Position numbers and translations under genes: made by a program. 24,444 bases of DNA from JBBDMW01 sp040878005. Its GTDB lineage: Bacteria; Chloroflexota; Dehalococcoidia; Lucifugimonadales; Lucifugimonadaceae. Position 1 is the stretch's first letter, and each line of letters starts with the position of its first letter. Positions 22,741-24,444 of the stretch are shown one piece after another. Below the pieces are notes generated by a model that saw only the letters and a program-made list of their open reading frames with translations, did not search any database and was not told the origin of the DNA. Location: the NCBI GenBank assembly GCA_040878005.1, contig JBBDMW010000028.1, positions 1 to 24,444 on the forward strand. Direction: 5' to 3'.

Positions 22741-23859
22741 TTATGTCCGCTGAGTACGTGGCTCGAGAGTATTCAAAAGGACATCTGCGGTGTCATAGCA
22801 TCTGCGGGCAATGCGTGCTGCTTCCTGGTTACCTCGGTGGTGTACCGCAATAGCGTTTGCCTGACCAAGCATAAAGCTTGCTTGATCTAAAAGACCTATC
22901 AGTTCTTGGCGTTCGCCTGGGCTTTTTCGATATGCCTCATCAAGCGAGGCTCCTGCACGCAAGTACCTGGTGGCTTCGCCACTTTCATATACGCTAGCTA
23001 ATTGTTTGATTTGCCGCGACTCTCGGATCTTTGGGCGTCTCTCGCCATCAGGACTTCCATAAAGATCGAGCATTATATCGACTAGTGTTTCTGTTGCTTC
23101 TTCAGGCACCGGGTTAGGTGCTGGATCAGAATATGCTGACGAATCCAGTCCAACCTGTTCTCTAACTGTTGCATAACCTAAGGCGGTATATAAAAATGAA
23201 AAATCAAATTCTCGATCAGATACCGGCCATGGCTCTGCAGTGGCGTTGTTGGCCTGCCGAAGCACGTACAGAGTCAGCAGCCATCGTCTGACAACGTCAA
23301 TCCGCCTGCCCATTCCGACCATTTGCGCGACATCTAGCATCGGCGTGCCCGAATGCACCATATTCTCTATGTATCTGGCCTTAGCCATAGAATTCCACTG
23401 TTTAATGCCAGAAATGTGACGCACACCCAAGTATGGAATGATCTGGTCGCGATTTTGGTAAACCCGTACTGGGACAGGATCTAGGCGAGCTCTAGCCATT
23501 TCGCTGACCGTCGGCAATGGCGGCCCGCCTGCAACACCTCGAGCATGTTCGTCGGTCAACAACTTTAAGGCTGCCAAGCGTCTGTTTCCTTCAACTACGA
23601 CATACTGCTGAGGCTGTCCACCTCGGGACGGGTACTTCACGGCGATTAGTGGTTCCTCATCGAAGTAGCCGTTTCTGGCCAGCGACGTCAGCAGATCTTC
23701 GATGTCATAAGAAATGACCTCTTTAAGTAGTGCATCTTGACCAGCGGAGTCTGAGTCGAGTGATAAGCGCGGATTCTTCGGGTCAAAGCGCAAATTGACC
23801 ACCGCGACAGACTCCAGTTCAGATTCAGGTTGACGTGGTTGGGTAGGTGGAGTCGTCAT
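22741..23859 (-). CDS. ParB/Spo0J N-terminal-like domain protein (372 aa)
   Basis: The N-terminal third has ParB-like signatures: DPKNPRL (26-32), EEPLIAVKYPSRGGQPQQYV (68-87) and VVVEGNRRLAALKLL (87-101), the equivalent of the conserved ExxRRxxA nucleotide/clamp motif. VRHISGIKQWNSMAKARYIE (146-165) and a likely helix-turn-helix (172-200, TPMLDVAQMVGMGRRIDVV) follow. The C-terminal half is mostly helical by appearance and unrecognised. No parA is nearby, so plasmid or chromosome partition is unlikely. It is the first gene of a two-gene operon with the probable nuclease. It may recruit or load the nuclease on DNA, or regulate the operon. AT-rich composition matches the cassette. Confidence 0.7.
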   Translation of the reverse strand: MTTPPTQPRQPESELESVAVVNLRFDPKNPRLSLDSDSAGQDALLKEVISYDIEDLLTSLARNGYFDEEPLIAVKYPSRGGQPQQYVVVEGNRRLAALKLLTDEHARGVAGGPPLPTVSEMARARLDPVPVRVYQNRDQIIPYLGVRHISGIKQWNSMAKARYIENMVHSGTPMLDVAQMVGMGRRIDVVRRWLLTLYVLRQANNATAEPWPVSDREFDFSFLYTALGYATVREQVGLDSSAYSDPAPNPVPEEATETLVDIMLDLYGSPDGERRPKIRESRQIKQLASVYESGEATRYLRAGASLDEAYRKSPGERQELIGLLDQASFMLGQANAIAVHHRGNQEAARIARRCYDTADVLLNTLEPRTQRT

Positions 23860-23871
23860 GTTTTGGTAGTG

Positions 23872-23890
23872 CCATGACCATCATGATGGC
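23872..23890 (-). promoter_or_regulatory. Palindromic operator candidate upstream of the ParB-like gene
   Basis: CCATCATGATGG (23878-23889) is a perfect 12-bp palindrome about 20 bp before the start codon, extended by CCAT/ATGG-type half matches (GCCAT at 23871, ATGGC ending 23890). A DNA-binding product such as the ParB-like protein could bind here for autoregulation. On the minus strand a TATACT -10-like hexamer lies near 23940-23948, with no good -35. Confidence 0.3.
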
Positions 23891-24444
23891 GATCAACGAT
23901 GCTTTTGCGGAATGAACTGGGTTGCCGATAGGTTGAGCCTAGTATATTTCCGATGCCCTAACTAGTGATGGTGCCACCTTAGCTGCTCTGACCGCCATTG
24001 CTGCGGAACGTAGAACAAGTCAGCCAACTTGTAGGATCAACTGCATTTATAACCTATGGCGAGTCCGCTGAGGGTAGTCACCGTTGACCGCAGTATACAA
24101 GCCTAATTTGATCCGGCAATTTCTTCGATCCCTATTCATGATACCGACTGTTAGCTGGAAGCTACTCCCGCCCCTCCCTCCGCGTTGCCACGAATCCCCT
24201 GTTTGAGTTACGTCTGGCTCGCCTTGGCAGGTGGTTTATTACGGCGGGTTCCCGCGTACAATCCCAAGTGCCCTCAGCTACTGACGCGGCCGATGGCGCC
24301 AGACATGGGCTGGTGCGGCTACTGGTGCTGCTGGGAAAACCTGTGCGGCGGCCACTTCGTATGCCTGCCCGGTTGCCATTTGCCGCGACGAAGGGTCTGT
24401 TTGATGGATAAGCTCTCTGAAATCGGCGCTGACAGATCAATCCT
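23891..24444. other. No supported gene; possible start of a further gene at 24404
   Basis: This stretch returns to GC-rich sequence after about 24160. A minus-strand frame at 24162-24440 gives a Ser/Arg/Pro-rich peptide unlike a protein and is rejected. At the very end ATG 24404, preceded by AAGGG, reads MDKLSEIGADRSI and runs off the window; it could be the start of a real gene but cannot be judged from 13 codons. No tRNA, integrase or attachment repeat was recognised at this edge of the cassette. Confidence 0.3.

Noticed and set aside
20103..24160. Attachment-site repeats or integrase marking the cassette as a mobile element
   Set aside because: No matching direct repeats were found by eye at the two edges, and no integrase or transposase gene or tRNA is present in the window.
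24162..24440. Minus-strand 92-codon frame at the window end
   Set aside because: It is a Ser/Arg/Pro-rich peptide with no domain, ribosome site or supporting context.

Overview
The window is a GC-rich bacterial chromosome segment. Gene content and protein style (a secreted Ig-like repeat protein, a collagen-like lipoprotein, a GpsA N-terminus reading GTTAWATTLG, and an OB-fold/thiolase-like/NIPSNAP trio) suggest a Chloroflexota bacterium, perhaps of the Dehalococcoidia/SAR202 type. That placement is inference from recognised protein families; no rRNA or tRNA gene was found.

Layout. (1) 1-1902 holds no convincing gene. It contains a run of strong hairpins and internal repeats (1-430) that looks like a structured RNA, a patchwork of short dispersed and tandem repeats (543-1233), and a promoter region with two TTGACA promoters, each with a dyad in its spacer, bracketed by an 11-bp inverted repeat (1405-1749). 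(2) 1903-8089 encodes three exported surface proteins on the plus strand: a ~980-residue Ig-like/S-layer-like protein, a two-module protein with a Pro/Thr-rich stalk and C-terminal membrane anchor, and a lipoprotein with a collagen-like stalk and seven ~50-residue repeats. A hairpin terminator follows each gene. (3) 8192-8815 (minus) is an MBL-fold protein that has lost its metal ligands. (4) 8974-13079 (plus) is hrcA-dnaJ-prmA-rsmE, a heat-shock/translation cluster without grpE and dnaK. (5) 17025-13087 (minus) is argF-der-plsY-gpsA, a tight housekeeping operon covering arginine synthesis, ribosome assembly and phospholipid synthesis. (6) 19175-17161 (minus) is a NIPSNAP protein, a thiolase-like protein without the usual Cys, and a Zn-ribbon/OB-fold partner, probably acting on an acyl-CoA; surE lies upstream.

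(7) 20278-23859 is an AT-richer cassette of two converging gene pairs. vsr and a C5-cytosine methyltransferase gene run on the plus strand. A ParB-like gene and a gene for a probable PD-(D/E)XK-type nuclease run on the minus strand. The stops of the two pairs are about 20 bp apart. I read it as a horizontally acquired restriction-modification or defence module with an unusual ParB-like component, and it is the best candidate here for an undescribed system. The last ~585 bp contain no supported gene.
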